The notes under the pieces are model-generated. The model searched no databases and was not told the DNA's origin. It saw only the letters and a program-made list of their open reading frames with translations. Source: Bacteroidales bacterium (lineage in GTDB: Bacteria; Bacteroidota; Bacteroidia; Bacteroidales; UBA932). From it: a stretch of 64,000 nucleotides of DNA. The translations under genes and the position numbers were made by a program. The stretch lies in assembly GCA_011620605.1 (NCBI GenBank), contig WOYW01000014.1, forward strand, positions 62,001 through 126,000, in the 5' to 3' direction. Positions 1 through 7,803 of the stretch are shown one piece after another; within the stretch, counting starts at the first letter, position 1; each line of letters starts with the position of its first letter.

Positions 1-90
1 TTTGTCAAAGTTGTTTCCTGGTACGACAACGAGTGGGGTTACTCCTGCAAGATCCTGGAAATGATCTGCTACATGAACACTGTAAAATAA
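1..90 (+). CDS. gapA: Glyceraldehyde-3-phosphate dehydrogenase, C-terminal end (partial)
   Basis: Only the last 29 codons and the TAA stop are in the window; the gene begins upstream. The peptide contains SWYDNEWGYS, the nearly invariant C-terminal signature of phosphorylating glyceraldehyde-3-phosphate dehydrogenase, where the helix packs against the catalytic domain. The enzyme oxidises glyceraldehyde 3-phosphate to 1,3-bisphosphoglycerate with NAD in glycolysis. The gene is followed within 30 bases by a strong intrinsic terminator, so it ends its own transcript. The motif is diagnostic, but the isoform cannot be judged from so short a piece. Confidence 0.93.
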   Translation, partial: FVKVVSWYDNEWGYSCKILEMICYMNTVK

Positions 91-116
91 TTACGACAAT
101 ACTTACATTAATGAAG

Positions 117-146
117 GGGATGGCCGCAAGGTCATCTCTTTTTTTT
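117..146 (+). terminator. Intrinsic terminator of gapA
   Basis: GGGATGGCC (117-125) and GGTCATCTC (130-138) pair as nine base pairs including two G-U pairs, closed by a GCAA (GNRA) tetraloop, and are followed by eight T residues. It sits 27 bases after the gapA stop codon. The T-run merges with the -7-like element of the next gene. Confidence 0.85.
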
Positions 147-153
147 ATATTTG
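146..153 (+). promoter_or_regulatory. Candidate -7 element of the glycosyltransferase gene
   Basis: TATATTTG matches the Bacteroidota consensus TAnnTTTG exactly. It starts in the T-run of the gapA terminator and ends three bases before the ATG at 157. No TTG lies at the usual 19-base spacing. If it is used, transcription would start at or next to the start codon, giving an almost leaderless mRNA. Confidence 0.4.
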
Positions 154-156
154 TGT

Positions 157-1170
157 ATGGTTTCGGTCATTATGGCAGCATACAATACTCGAGGGTTTAT
201 TTCTGCCGCACTGGATAGTGTTTTTGCACAGACATATGCTGATTATCAGGTCATTGTGGTAGATGACGCATCTACCGATGGAACCGCTGAGATCCTATTG
301 TCCTACCATGATCCGCGTTTGATCATCCTGCGTAACGAAACCCGGCGGGGAGCAGCCTTTTCCCGTAACAGGGCTATGGATGAGGCCACGGGTGAATACC
401 TGGCCATTCTGGATGCCGATGATTTCTGGGCTCCCGATAAGCTTAAAGAACAGGTGGAGTTCATGAACAACCATCCTACAATTGCCGGGGTTGGAAGTTA
501 TGTATATGAGACCGATGAAACCGGAAGACGTATACGAGCCGTACGCTTCCCGGTGTACTCCGGACAGATCCGGTGTTCCATGTTTTTTCGCTGTACCATT
601 GTTCATTCCTCAATAATGCTGCGACATTCATTTATGATAGAAAATGAACTCCGGTACAACGAATCTTTTCCGGGATCCCATGATTTTGAATTGTGGAGTC
701 GAGCCGTGTTTATGGGAGATTTTCATCACATACCTCGTTACCTGACCTATTACCGCAGTAGTCCGGGCCAGATATCGGAAGACCTTACCGGCACCCAAAA
801 AGAGCACGCCATAAAAGTGTACCATACCCTGCTGCATAAAATGGGTTATGAACCCACCCAAAACGAATTGGATTGTCACCTGATGCTTGTCGGTATTGAC
901 ACGGACCTGGAAGATGAAAAGACCAGATGCAACAGCGTACTGGACTGGTGTGACAAACTCTACCACAGGAACCTGGAAAAGTCTGTTTTCAGACAATACT
1001 TCTTTGCCAATGAGATCCTTTTGCGTTTCCTGAAATATTGTTACGATAATTCTTTGGGTTTCTTCAGAACGTTCCGGTTGATGATCTCCCTACATTGGCG
1101 TATGAAATGGTGTTTCTTCCCGTATTTCCAGATATTCCAGCGTCTGTCCATTAATTACAAAGATGTTTGA
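157..1170 (+). CDS. Family 2 glycosyltransferase
   Basis: A GT-A fold glycosyltransferase of 337 residues that should transfer a sugar from a nucleotide-sugar donor onto a surface glycan or lipid at the cytoplasmic face. The N-terminus MVSVIMAAYN, the DDAST motif (residues 36-40) and the DADD metal/nucleotide motif (86-89) are typical of family 2. A SHDFELWSR stretch in the middle matches the acceptor-side helix of the family. I chose the ATG at 157; a TTG two codons upstream is in frame but weaker. The 3' end overlaps the next gene by eight bases, so translation is probably coupled and the two products may modify the same glycan. The sugar specificity cannot be read from sequence. Confidence 0.88.
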   Translation: MVSVIMAAYNTRGFISAALDSVFAQTYADYQVIVVDDASTDGTAEILLSYHDPRLIILRNETRRGAAFSRNRAMDEATGEYLAILDADDFWAPDKLKEQVEFMNNHPTIAGVGSYVYETDETGRRIRAVRFPVYSGQIRCSMFFRCTIVHSSIMLRHSFMIENELRYNESFPGSHDFELWSRAVFMGDFHHIPRYLTYYRSSPGQISEDLTGTQKEHAIKVYHTLLHKMGYEPTQNELDCHLMLVGIDTDLEDEKTRCNSVLDWCDKLYHRNLEKSVFRQYFFANEILLRFLKYCYDNSLGFFRTFRLMISLHWRMKWCFFPYFQIFQRLSINYKDV

Positions 1171-1924
1171 TATAAAACAATACCGCCGTAAAGAAGCCGA
1201 GGTACAGCGGGTAGGATCTCTTATGCGTATGCTTCCCGCTGATGCTGTGGAAGTTTTGGAAGCAGGATGCAGGGAAGGTTATATCACCCTAAAACTGGCA
1301 GAAAAATATCCGTCCGTAATCGCGCTGGACCTGAAATTACCCCAGATCTATCACCCCAATGTAACTTGCATGCAGGGAGATATTACCGTCTTACCTTTTA
1401 AGGACGGATCATTTGACCTGGTCGTCTGTACGGAAGTCCTGGAACACATCCCGCCTGAAAAACTGGGAACAGCCTGCCGGGAATTGATGCGTGTGTCCCG
1501 CCGGTACTTGTTGATAGGGGTGCCATACAAACAGGATCTGCGCGTTCATGCCATGAAATGCATCCATTGTGGCACAATCAATCCTACTACAGGACATGTC
1601 AATACTTTTGATGAAGACCTTCTTAAGGACCTTTTCAAAGACATGCCTTTAGGGACTGTTGAATACCCGGTGACAGGAGTATACAAAACAAACCGCCTTT
1701 CGTATGGCTTATACAAACGGTTTGGTTTTCCCTATGGGTCTTATGAGCAGGAAGAACCCTGCATCCATTGCGGTTTGCCTTTGAAAAAACCGCACCTGAA
1801 CATACTGGCGCGTATGGTATGTCTTTTTGCCAAGGGTTTGGAATTTCTCCAAAACAAAACAGGGCCCAGTAAGAGCCCTGTCTGGATCCATATTCTATGG
1901 GATACTAATCGGCGGGATTCATAG
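1163..1924 (+). CDS. SAM-dependent methyltransferase with two CxxC pairs
   Basis: A class I Rossmann-fold methyltransferase of 253 residues. Motif I is VLEAGCREG (31-39), the acidic residue after strand 2 is D56, and the FDLVVCTEVLEHI segment (84-96) is the usual strand-4 motif of the methyltransferase-11/UbiE-like group. Unusually it has two CIHC pairs at residues 133-136 and 200-203, which could together bind zinc. The gene overlaps the glycosyltransferase by eight bases and its last codons run across the terminator and stop codon of the convergent M16 protease. It probably methylates a glycan or a lipid-linked intermediate made with its neighbour, but the substrate is inferred from context only. 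Confidence 0.8.
   Translation: MFDIKQYRRKEAEVQRVGSLMRMLPADAVEVLEAGCREGYITLKLAEKYPSVIALDLKLPQIYHPNVTCMQGDITVLPFKDGSFDLVVCTEVLEHIPPEKLGTACRELMRVSRRYLLIGVPYKQDLRVHAMKCIHCGTINPTTGHVNTFDEDLLKDLFKDMPLGTVEYPVTGVYKTNRLSYGLYKRFGFPYGSYEQEEPCIHCGLPLKKPHLNILARMVCLFAKGLEFLQNKTGPSKSPVWIHILWDTNRRDS
1851..1881 (-). terminator. Intrinsic terminator of the M16 protease gene, inside the methyltransferase CDS
   Basis: On the minus strand a seven-base-pair stem (1875-1881 with 1859-1865) is followed by TTTTGTTTT. It lies 24 bases beyond the protease stop codon and wholly within the coding sequence of the convergent methyltransferase. Confidence 0.65.
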
Positions 1925-4718
1925 AAATGTCTATGAAGTTGCCTTGTTTAAGGAATTTCTTCAGGAATTTCTGTACCGAACCGGGAGTGATACCTTTCAC
2001 GATCTGTTCATAGTCGGTCATGATATCAATATCATCTGTGTAGTAATTCACAAGTACCTGGTTCCAGAAATTGTTCCTGATGATGTTTTCCTGGCGGTTT
2101 TTCAGGAAGTTTTCTTTTGTCTTGTTCACGTATTCTTCCGATGGGCCGTTATCAACCAGGTTGGTAACATCGGCTTCTACGATCTGGCGCATCCGCTTTT
2201 GCTTTTCGGGATCGGTGTCGAATAATATGATCATGGCAGCATGAGCTTCCGGCTGATCGGCAGTGATCACCTGTACAGATGCTCCATAGGTACCGCCTTC
2301 GTCTTCACGCAGACTCTTTACATAAGCCATATCCAGGATGGATTTAACGGCATCCATATACACCTGGTTGTTGAGGGTGTAATCCAGATCGGCAGAATAG
2401 ACATTTACGATACTGGTCTTGGGTGTTTCCATGACTACAGTGAAATGATTCTCTACCTTTCCTTTCTGAATGCGGTCGTCGTTTTTCACCCAGCCTGCAG
2501 GTTCGGTGGCTGCGGGCAAGGATCCCAGGTACAGTTCCACCATGGGCTTGAGTGCCTGAAGGTCAACATTCCCAACGATGGTCACCACAGCACCGTTGGT
2601 GTTTTTAAAACAGGTACGGTAAGCCTGCTCAAGGGATCCCAGGTTAACCTTAGCCAGTAGTTCAGAAGAGATCAACTGGCTGCGGGGGTTGTTGTTGTAC
2701 AGGGATTTGTAGAGTTCTTTTTGCAGCACATAATTGGGTGTTTTCTCCAGGTTAGGTACTATGGCATTCAATTGTGCCATGGAAGCTTCAAATTCATTGG
2801 CTTCAAAACGAGGACTTACTATATTGGCGTAAACCAGTTCAAACAGTGTTTGCAGATCCTGCGGAGAGGCACTGCCACGGATGCCCTGGCTGTAATCACT
2901 GATGTAAGGTGTGGCGTTGGCAATTTTACCGGTCAGTTTTTTCTTAAGTGCCGTTGCACTGAAATCGCCGACCCCGTTGCTTTGTGTCCACAATGTAAAT
3001 ACGTTGCTTTCTACAGAAGGTAGCAATTCTTCGGAAAGAATGGACAGACCTCCGTCATTCTTCAAATTGAATAGCACTTCGTCTTTTTTGTAAGTGGTAG
3101 GTTTAACTACTACTTTGATACCGTTGGACAAAGTCCAGACCGTACTTTCAAAAGCGCCGGCTTCTTCTTTAACGACTTTTCCGGGAACAATGGCAGCAAC
3201 ATCAACAAGAGGCTCGTCCGACACTTCTTCTTCATAAGCCTGAAGTTCCATACCTTCCACTTTATCCATGTTGCCTTTCAATTCTTCCTCTGTAGGAATG
3301 ATCAGACCTTCCCTTTCGGGGCTGGAAAGCACCAGAACCCTGTTTTCCGGAGTAATTACCTGTTGTGCTATCTGGTTGACCTGTTCCAATTGAATGAAAG
3401 GAAGGTATCCTTTGGCTACATCCAGTTCATATGCCGGAGCTAAAATGGGCTCGTTGAAAGCGAAGTTATTGATCATATCATTGATGAATTCGCTGTTCAT
3501 CCTGTCATCTGCATTCTCTGCGGCACGTTCCAGGCGGCGCATGAAATTGGTTTTTGCGCGTTCCAGTTCGGATTCGGTAAATCCAAAACGGCGCATTTTT
3601 TCCACTTCCATCATGAGGGCTTCAAATGCCCTGGAACTTTCCCCGTCCTTGCTGGCCACGGAAAAATAGGTGGCATCCGTGGATGTAGTAATAGGGGAGA
3701 ATGACATATTGGCTCCCAGGAATGGAGCATCGGGTTTTTGTGCAATTTCTTCAAACCGGTCGTTCATCATCCGGGATACGAAATATTTGAACATGTCAAC
3801 CATGTAGATCATACCCAGGGGACGCATTTCGTTGGGAACGGGTTCCGATTTTATAAGAAATTCTATGGAAGTTCCCTGTGCCTCAGGATCGGTAACTATA
3901 CCTATTATTGGTTCATCGTTTTCCGGGATGGGGATCACTTTTTTGGGACTTGGTGTTGCAGGGGCGGGTACATCCTCAAATAAAGCAATAAGTTTGTTTT
4001 CCACCTGGTCAACATCTACATCACCAACCACTAAAACTGCCTGATGATCCGGGCGGTACCATGTTTTGTAAAAATCAACAAGTTCTTCGGCAGGAAAAGT
4101 GGCGATTCCTTCAACCGTACCTATCAGGTTGCACCCGGCATATTTGGATCCCTTATATAAATATGGAAGGGATTCTTCAAAAAGACGCCATTGGGCGGTT
4201 CTTCGCGTGCGCAATTCTTCTATGATCACACCGCGTTCCTTGTCTATCTCTTCAGGATCGTTAGTAACATAAGCGGCATAATCGTGCATGATCAGCAAAC
4301 AGGTATCCAGAACACCTTCCCGCAACATGGGAACGTTATTCAACATATACATGGTTTGCTCCACACCGGTTCCGGCGTTGATGTTCCTGCCGAAACTGCA
4401 GCCTATGCTTTCCAGGTAGCTGATAATCATTTTCCCGGGAAGGTTTTTGGTGCCGTTCAGGCACATGTGCTCCAGAAAATGGGCAAGACCTGCCTGGCGT
4501 TCGTTTTCCTGGATAGCACCCACGTTGGTAAAGAGGTAAAACTCGGCACGTTTCTCCGGTTTTGTATTATGCCGGATATAATACGTAAGCCCGTTATCAA
4601 GTTTCCCAATCCGTACCGCCGGGTCGTTCTGCAGGGGTTCGTTTGGATTGGCCATTTGCGCAAAACTGGCCGTGCCTGCCATCAAAAGGACAAGCAGACT
4701 TGTAAATAATTTCTTCAT
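1905..4718 (-). CDS. Periplasmic M16 family zinc metalloprotease (PqqL/pitrilysin-like)
   Basis: A secreted two-half M16 peptidase of 937 residues. A signal peptide covers about residues 1-20 (hydrophobic core, ASFAQ cleavage region). The inverted zinc motif HFLEH is at 80-84 and the distal glutamate ligand is in ERGVIIEE near residue 168, so the N-terminal half should be catalytic. The second half, about 530-900, has the M16 C-domain fold pattern without HxxEH, as usual for one-chain M16B-like enzymes of this length. Such proteins degrade peptides in the periplasm. The gene is transcribed alone: a candidate promoter lies upstream at 4750-4757 and a terminator downstream at 1851-1881. Its stop overlaps the methyltransferase by 20 bases. 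Confidence 0.93.
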   Translation of the reverse strand: MKKLFTSLLVLLMAGTASFAQMANPNEPLQNDPAVRIGKLDNGLTYYIRHNTKPEKRAEFYLFTNVGAIQENERQAGLAHFLEHMCLNGTKNLPGKMIISYLESIGCSFGRNINAGTGVEQTMYMLNNVPMLREGVLDTCLLIMHDYAAYVTNDPEEIDKERGVIIEELRTRRTAQWRLFEESLPYLYKGSKYAGCNLIGTVEGIATFPAEELVDFYKTWYRPDHQAVLVVGDVDVDQVENKLIALFEDVPAPATPSPKKVIPIPENDEPIIGIVTDPEAQGTSIEFLIKSEPVPNEMRPLGMIYMVDMFKYFVSRMMNDRFEEIAQKPDAPFLGANMSFSPITTSTDATYFSVASKDGESSRAFEALMMEVEKMRRFGFTESELERAKTNFMRRLERAAENADDRMNSEFINDMINNFAFNEPILAPAYELDVAKGYLPFIQLEQVNQIAQQVITPENRVLVLSSPEREGLIIPTEEELKGNMDKVEGMELQAYEEEVSDEPLVDVAAIVPGKVVKEEAGAFESTVWTLSNGIKVVVKPTTYKKDEVLFNLKNDGGLSILSEELLPSVESNVFTLWTQSNGVGDFSATALKKKLTGKIANATPYISDYSQGIRGSASPQDLQTLFELVYANIVSPRFEANEFEASMAQLNAIVPNLEKTPNYVLQKELYKSLYNNNPRSQLISSELLAKVNLGSLEQAYRTCFKNTNGAVVTIVGNVDLQALKPMVELYLGSLPAATEPAGWVKNDDRIQKGKVENHFTVVMETPKTSIVNVYSADLDYTLNNQVYMDAVKSILDMAYVKSLREDEGGTYGASVQVITADQPEAHAAMIILFDTDPEKQKRMRQIVEADVTNLVDNGPSEEYVNKTKENFLKNRQENIIRNNFWNQVLVNYYTDDIDIMTDYEQIVKGITPGSVQKFLKKFLKQGNFIDISMNPAD

Positions 4719-4749
4719 ATTGTCAAATTTGTATAAGAATCAAGAACAA

Positions 4750-4757
4750 CAAAGGTA
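4750..4757 (-). promoter_or_regulatory. Candidate -7 element of the M16 protease gene
   Basis: On the minus strand this reads TACCTTTG, an exact match to TAnnTTTG, 31 bases before the start codon. No clear TTG is seen at the usual spacing upstream. The predicted leader is about 25 bases. Confidence 0.45.
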
Positions 4758-4768
4758 GTAAAAAAACG

Positions 4769-4797
4769 TTGCGGTGTCTGTCTTTTTTGTATTTTTA
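4769..4797 (+). promoter_or_regulatory. Weak candidate promoter of the C69 dipeptidase gene
   Basis: TTG at 4769-4771, an 18-base spacer, then TATTTTTA at 4790-4797, which differs from TAnnTTTG in the last base. It would start transcription about 15 bases before the ATG at 4819, back to back with the M16 promoter. Confidence 0.3.
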
Positions 4798-4818
4798 CAA
4801 ACTTGACAAATAAATTTT

Positions 4819-6495
4819 ATGCCAATGAAACCAAAAAAAATCGTGTTGAGCCTTGCCGCTCTTTTCCTGAGTGCCGGTACGCTTTTGCCGTGTACAAACC
4901 TAATAGTCACCAAAGGTGCGTCTAAAGACGGATCCGTAATGGTTACTTATTCAGCCGATTCACACCAGTTATACGGTGAATTGTACTTCTGGCCCGCTGC
5001 TAAGTGGAAAGAAGGAAGTATGTTGAAAATTTATGAATGGGATACCGGAAAATTCATGGGTGAAATACCCCAGGCAAGAGAAACGTATTCGGTTACCGGA
5101 AATATGAACGAGCATCAGCTGGTCATAGGGGAAACCACTTATGGCGGCCGAAGGGAATTCAGGGACAGAAACGGGATCATGGATTACGGGTCTTTGATAT
5201 ACGTTTCCCTGCAGCGCTGCAAAACGGCACGTGAAGCCATTGCCTTGATAGACAATCTAATGCAGACATACGGTTACGCTTCAAGCGGGGAATCGTTTAC
5301 CATTGCCGATCCCGATGAAGTCTGGATCATGGAGATCATGGCCAAAGCGCCCCGTATGGTGGAAGGTGAAAATGTAAATAAAGGTGCAGTATGGGTGGCC
5401 AAACGCATACCCGACGGCTATATAAGTGCCCATGCCAACCAGGCCCGCATCACAACCATAGATTTTAACGACCCGGATAATTGCCTGTACAGCCCGGATG
5501 TGATCTCGCATGCCAGGGAAATGGGTATCTATTCCGGCAACGATAAGGAATTTAGTTTCTCAGACGTATATGCTCCGGTAGATTTTGGAGGAGCCCGTTT
5601 TTGTGATGCCCGCGTCTGGGCTTTTTTCAATCGCTATGCAGACGGCATGGACAAATACCTGGATTATGCCATGGGATATGATCTTTCCAACCGCATGCCG
5701 CTGTATGTAAAACCCAATACAAAATTGTCTGTTAAAGACGTAGCAGATATGATGCGCGATCATTACGAAGGAACACCCATGGACATGACCTGTGACATAG
5801 GTGCCGGCGGAAACGCAGTACCTTACCGCTGGAGGCCCATGTCTTTTGAAGTGGACGGGAAAACATACCTGAACGAGCGGGCCATCGCCACACAACAGAC
5901 AGGTTGGTGGTATGTGGGACAATGCCGCAGCGACATGCCCCGCAATCTGGGTGGTTTGTTCTGGTTTGGAGTGGACGATGCCGGAACCTCGGCGTTAATA
6001 CCGATATACAGTGTGTCCGGGAACGTTGCAGAATGTATAGAAAAAGGGAACGGGAGCATGCTGGAGTATTCGGAAACTTCTCTTTTCTGGATCGTGAATC
6101 GTGTAACACAATTTGCATACCTGCGTTACAACCAGGTAGGTACCGAAGTGCGTTCCGTTGTGGATAAGTGGGAAAATGAAATGATTGACAAAACACGTCA
6201 GGTAGATCAGATTGCCGTAGATATGTATCGCAGGGATCCTGAGCTTGCCCGGGAGTTTTTGACCGACTTTTCCGTGAATGCGGCACAAACCTTATTTAAA
6301 ACATGGGTTGAACTTGACAAATATTTGATGGTAAAATATATTGACGGAAACACAAAACGCCAGGAAGCAGACGGGTCCTTCTCCAATAACGGCCATGATC
6401 CGCGTATACCGGCCTCTCCCAAAAACGAAGGCTATACGCAAAAATGGAAAGAAGCCGTAGTTAAGGACCACGGCAATGTCCTGGAAACAAAATAG
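4819..6495 (+). CDS. C69 family dipeptidase (PepD-like), secreted
   Basis: An N-terminal-nucleophile hydrolase of 558 residues. After a hydrophobic leader (about residues 8-23) comes PCTNLIV; Cys25 is the expected nucleophile, exposed as the N-terminal residue after cleavage, as in lactobacillal PepD and acid ceramidase relatives. The following TKGASKDGSVM and the DEVWIMEI segment are typical of peptidase family C69. It should cleave dipeptides in the periplasm or at the surface, a common route of amino-acid supply in Bacteroidota. The start could equally be the second ATG, at 4825. It stands six bases upstream of the NfeD gene, so the two may be cotranscribed. It is divergent from the M16 protease, which makes a small peptidase cluster. 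Confidence 0.9.
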   Translation: MPMKPKKIVLSLAALFLSAGTLLPCTNLIVTKGASKDGSVMVTYSADSHQLYGELYFWPAAKWKEGSMLKIYEWDTGKFMGEIPQARETYSVTGNMNEHQLVIGETTYGGRREFRDRNGIMDYGSLIYVSLQRCKTAREAIALIDNLMQTYGYASSGESFTIADPDEVWIMEIMAKAPRMVEGENVNKGAVWVAKRIPDGYISAHANQARITTIDFNDPDNCLYSPDVISHAREMGIYSGNDKEFSFSDVYAPVDFGGARFCDARVWAFFNRYADGMDKYLDYAMGYDLSNRMPLYVKPNTKLSVKDVADMMRDHYEGTPMDMTCDIGAGGNAVPYRWRPMSFEVDGKTYLNERAIATQQTGWWYVGQCRSDMPRNLGGLFWFGVDDAGTSALIPIYSVSGNVAECIEKGNGSMLEYSETSLFWIVNRVTQFAYLRYNQVGTEVRSVVDKWENEMIDKTRQVDQIAVDMYRRDPELAREFLTDFSVNAAQTLFKTWVELDKYLMVKYIDGNTKRQEADGSFSNNGHDPRIPASPKNEGYTQKWKEAVVKDHGNVLETK

Positions 6496-6501
6496 AATTA
6501 A

Positions 6502-7803
6502 ATGAAACGATTTTTTCTCCTGTTGCTTTGCCTTCTGCCGTTAACGGCGCGGGGAGCTGATACGTGCCGGGTGTATGTATTGACCATTGACAGCGAAATC
6601 CATGCTAAATCGGCCAGAACACTGGAGAAGGCACTGGAAGAAGCCGAAACTCTGAATGCAGACGTATTCCTGATGCGTCTCAATACTTTCGGAGGGGCAT
6701 TGGATGCGGCGGACAGAATGCGGACAGCGTTGCTGGAAGCTCCGTTTACCACCGTTTCTTTTATTGACCACCAGGCCGCCTCGGCAGGAGCTTTGATATC
6801 CCTGGCGTGCGATCTGATCTACATGTCCCCGGGTTCTACGGTGGGCTCGGCAACCGTGGTCAATCAGAACGGAGAGCCCATGCCCGAGAAATACCAGTCC
6901 TACATGCGTTCGCTGATGCGTGCCACGGCGGAGGAAACGGGCAGGGACCCGGAACTTGCCGAGCAAATGGTAAACGGGGAAAAGATCGTAAGCCTTACTA
7001 CACAGGAAGCCCTGGATATAGGATTTAGCCAGGGAAAGGCAGACAATATTTCCCAGGTGGTTGAACAGTTGGGATACACCAATTATGAGATCAGCGAATA
7101 CAAGGAAACCTGGCTGGATAAAGTGATAGGATTTTTCCTGCTGCCCATGGTTCAGACCTTATTGCTGATGGGGATCATCGGAGGGGTGTTCTTTGAACTC
7201 AAGACGCCCGGAGTAGGATTTCCCCTGGGTCTGGCCGTTGTTTGCGCAATATTCTATTTTTCTCCACTGTTCCTGGAAGGCATGGTTCAATATTGGGAAC
7301 TCATAGTCATGATTTTGGGGATCATACTCCTGTTCCTGGAAATATTCATTACACCCGGCTTTGGCGTTTTGGGTATACTGGGTATTTTAACCGTGGGTAT
7401 AGGGTTGACTTTTTCCATGATAGACAACTGGGTTTTTGAATTTGAAGGACCTTTCCCGTGGAACAGTATTCTGATGCCTGTGGCCATTGTTTCCATTTCC
7501 GGGCTGGCAGCCGTTTCCACTCTTCTGTTCTCCGTTCACATGCTTTTCCCTACTAAAGCATTCAATCACATTGCCTTACGAAAAAATCTGAAAACCGAAG
7601 ACGGATTTGTGGGTGTTCCCGTTCTGGAAGGCATAAAGACGGGGCAGGAGGGAGTAGCCTTTACCGATCTGAGGCCGGCCGGGAAAGTGACCATTAACGG
7701 CAAATGGGTGGAAGCCCGTGCTGTGGTGGGTTATATTACAAAAAACACGAAAGTGAAGGTTGTCCGAATAGAAGGAGGCGTTATTTTTGTTGAGACTCTA
7801 TAA
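6502..7803 (+). CDS. NfeD-type membrane-bound ClpP-class serine protease
   Basis: A 433-residue NfeD1b-type protein. A signal peptide (1-19) is followed by a ClpP/crotonase-like protease domain (about 22-200) with the nucleophile in AASAGA (Ser94) and a possible lysine base at Lys130. Then come four or so transmembrane helices (about 212-345) and a C-terminal OB-fold NfeD domain (about 355-433). Family members form a Ser-Lys protease linked to membrane quality control, often paired with a flotillin-like floA gene. No floA gene follows here; the next gene, ispG, is on the other strand and its 3' end overlaps by 23 bases. Domain order and length are as expected, so the class is secure; the exact substrate is unknown. 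Confidence 0.9.
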   Translation: MKRFFLLLLCLLPLTARGADTCRVYVLTIDSEIHAKSARTLEKALEEAETLNADVFLMRLNTFGGALDAADRMRTALLEAPFTTVSFIDHQAASAGALISLACDLIYMSPGSTVGSATVVNQNGEPMPEKYQSYMRSLMRATAEETGRDPELAEQMVNGEKIVSLTTQEALDIGFSQGKADNISQVVEQLGYTNYEISEYKETWLDKVIGFFLLPMVQTLLLMGIIGGVFFELKTPGVGFPLGLAVVCAIFYFSPLFLEGMVQYWELIVMILGIILLFLEIFITPGFGVLGILGILTVGIGLTFSMIDNWVFEFEGPFPWNSILMPVAIVSISGLAAVSTLLFSVHMLFPTKAFNHIALRKNLKTEDGFVGVPVLEGIKTGQEGVAFTDLRPAGKVTINGKWVEARAVVGYITKNTKVKVVRIEGGVIFVETL

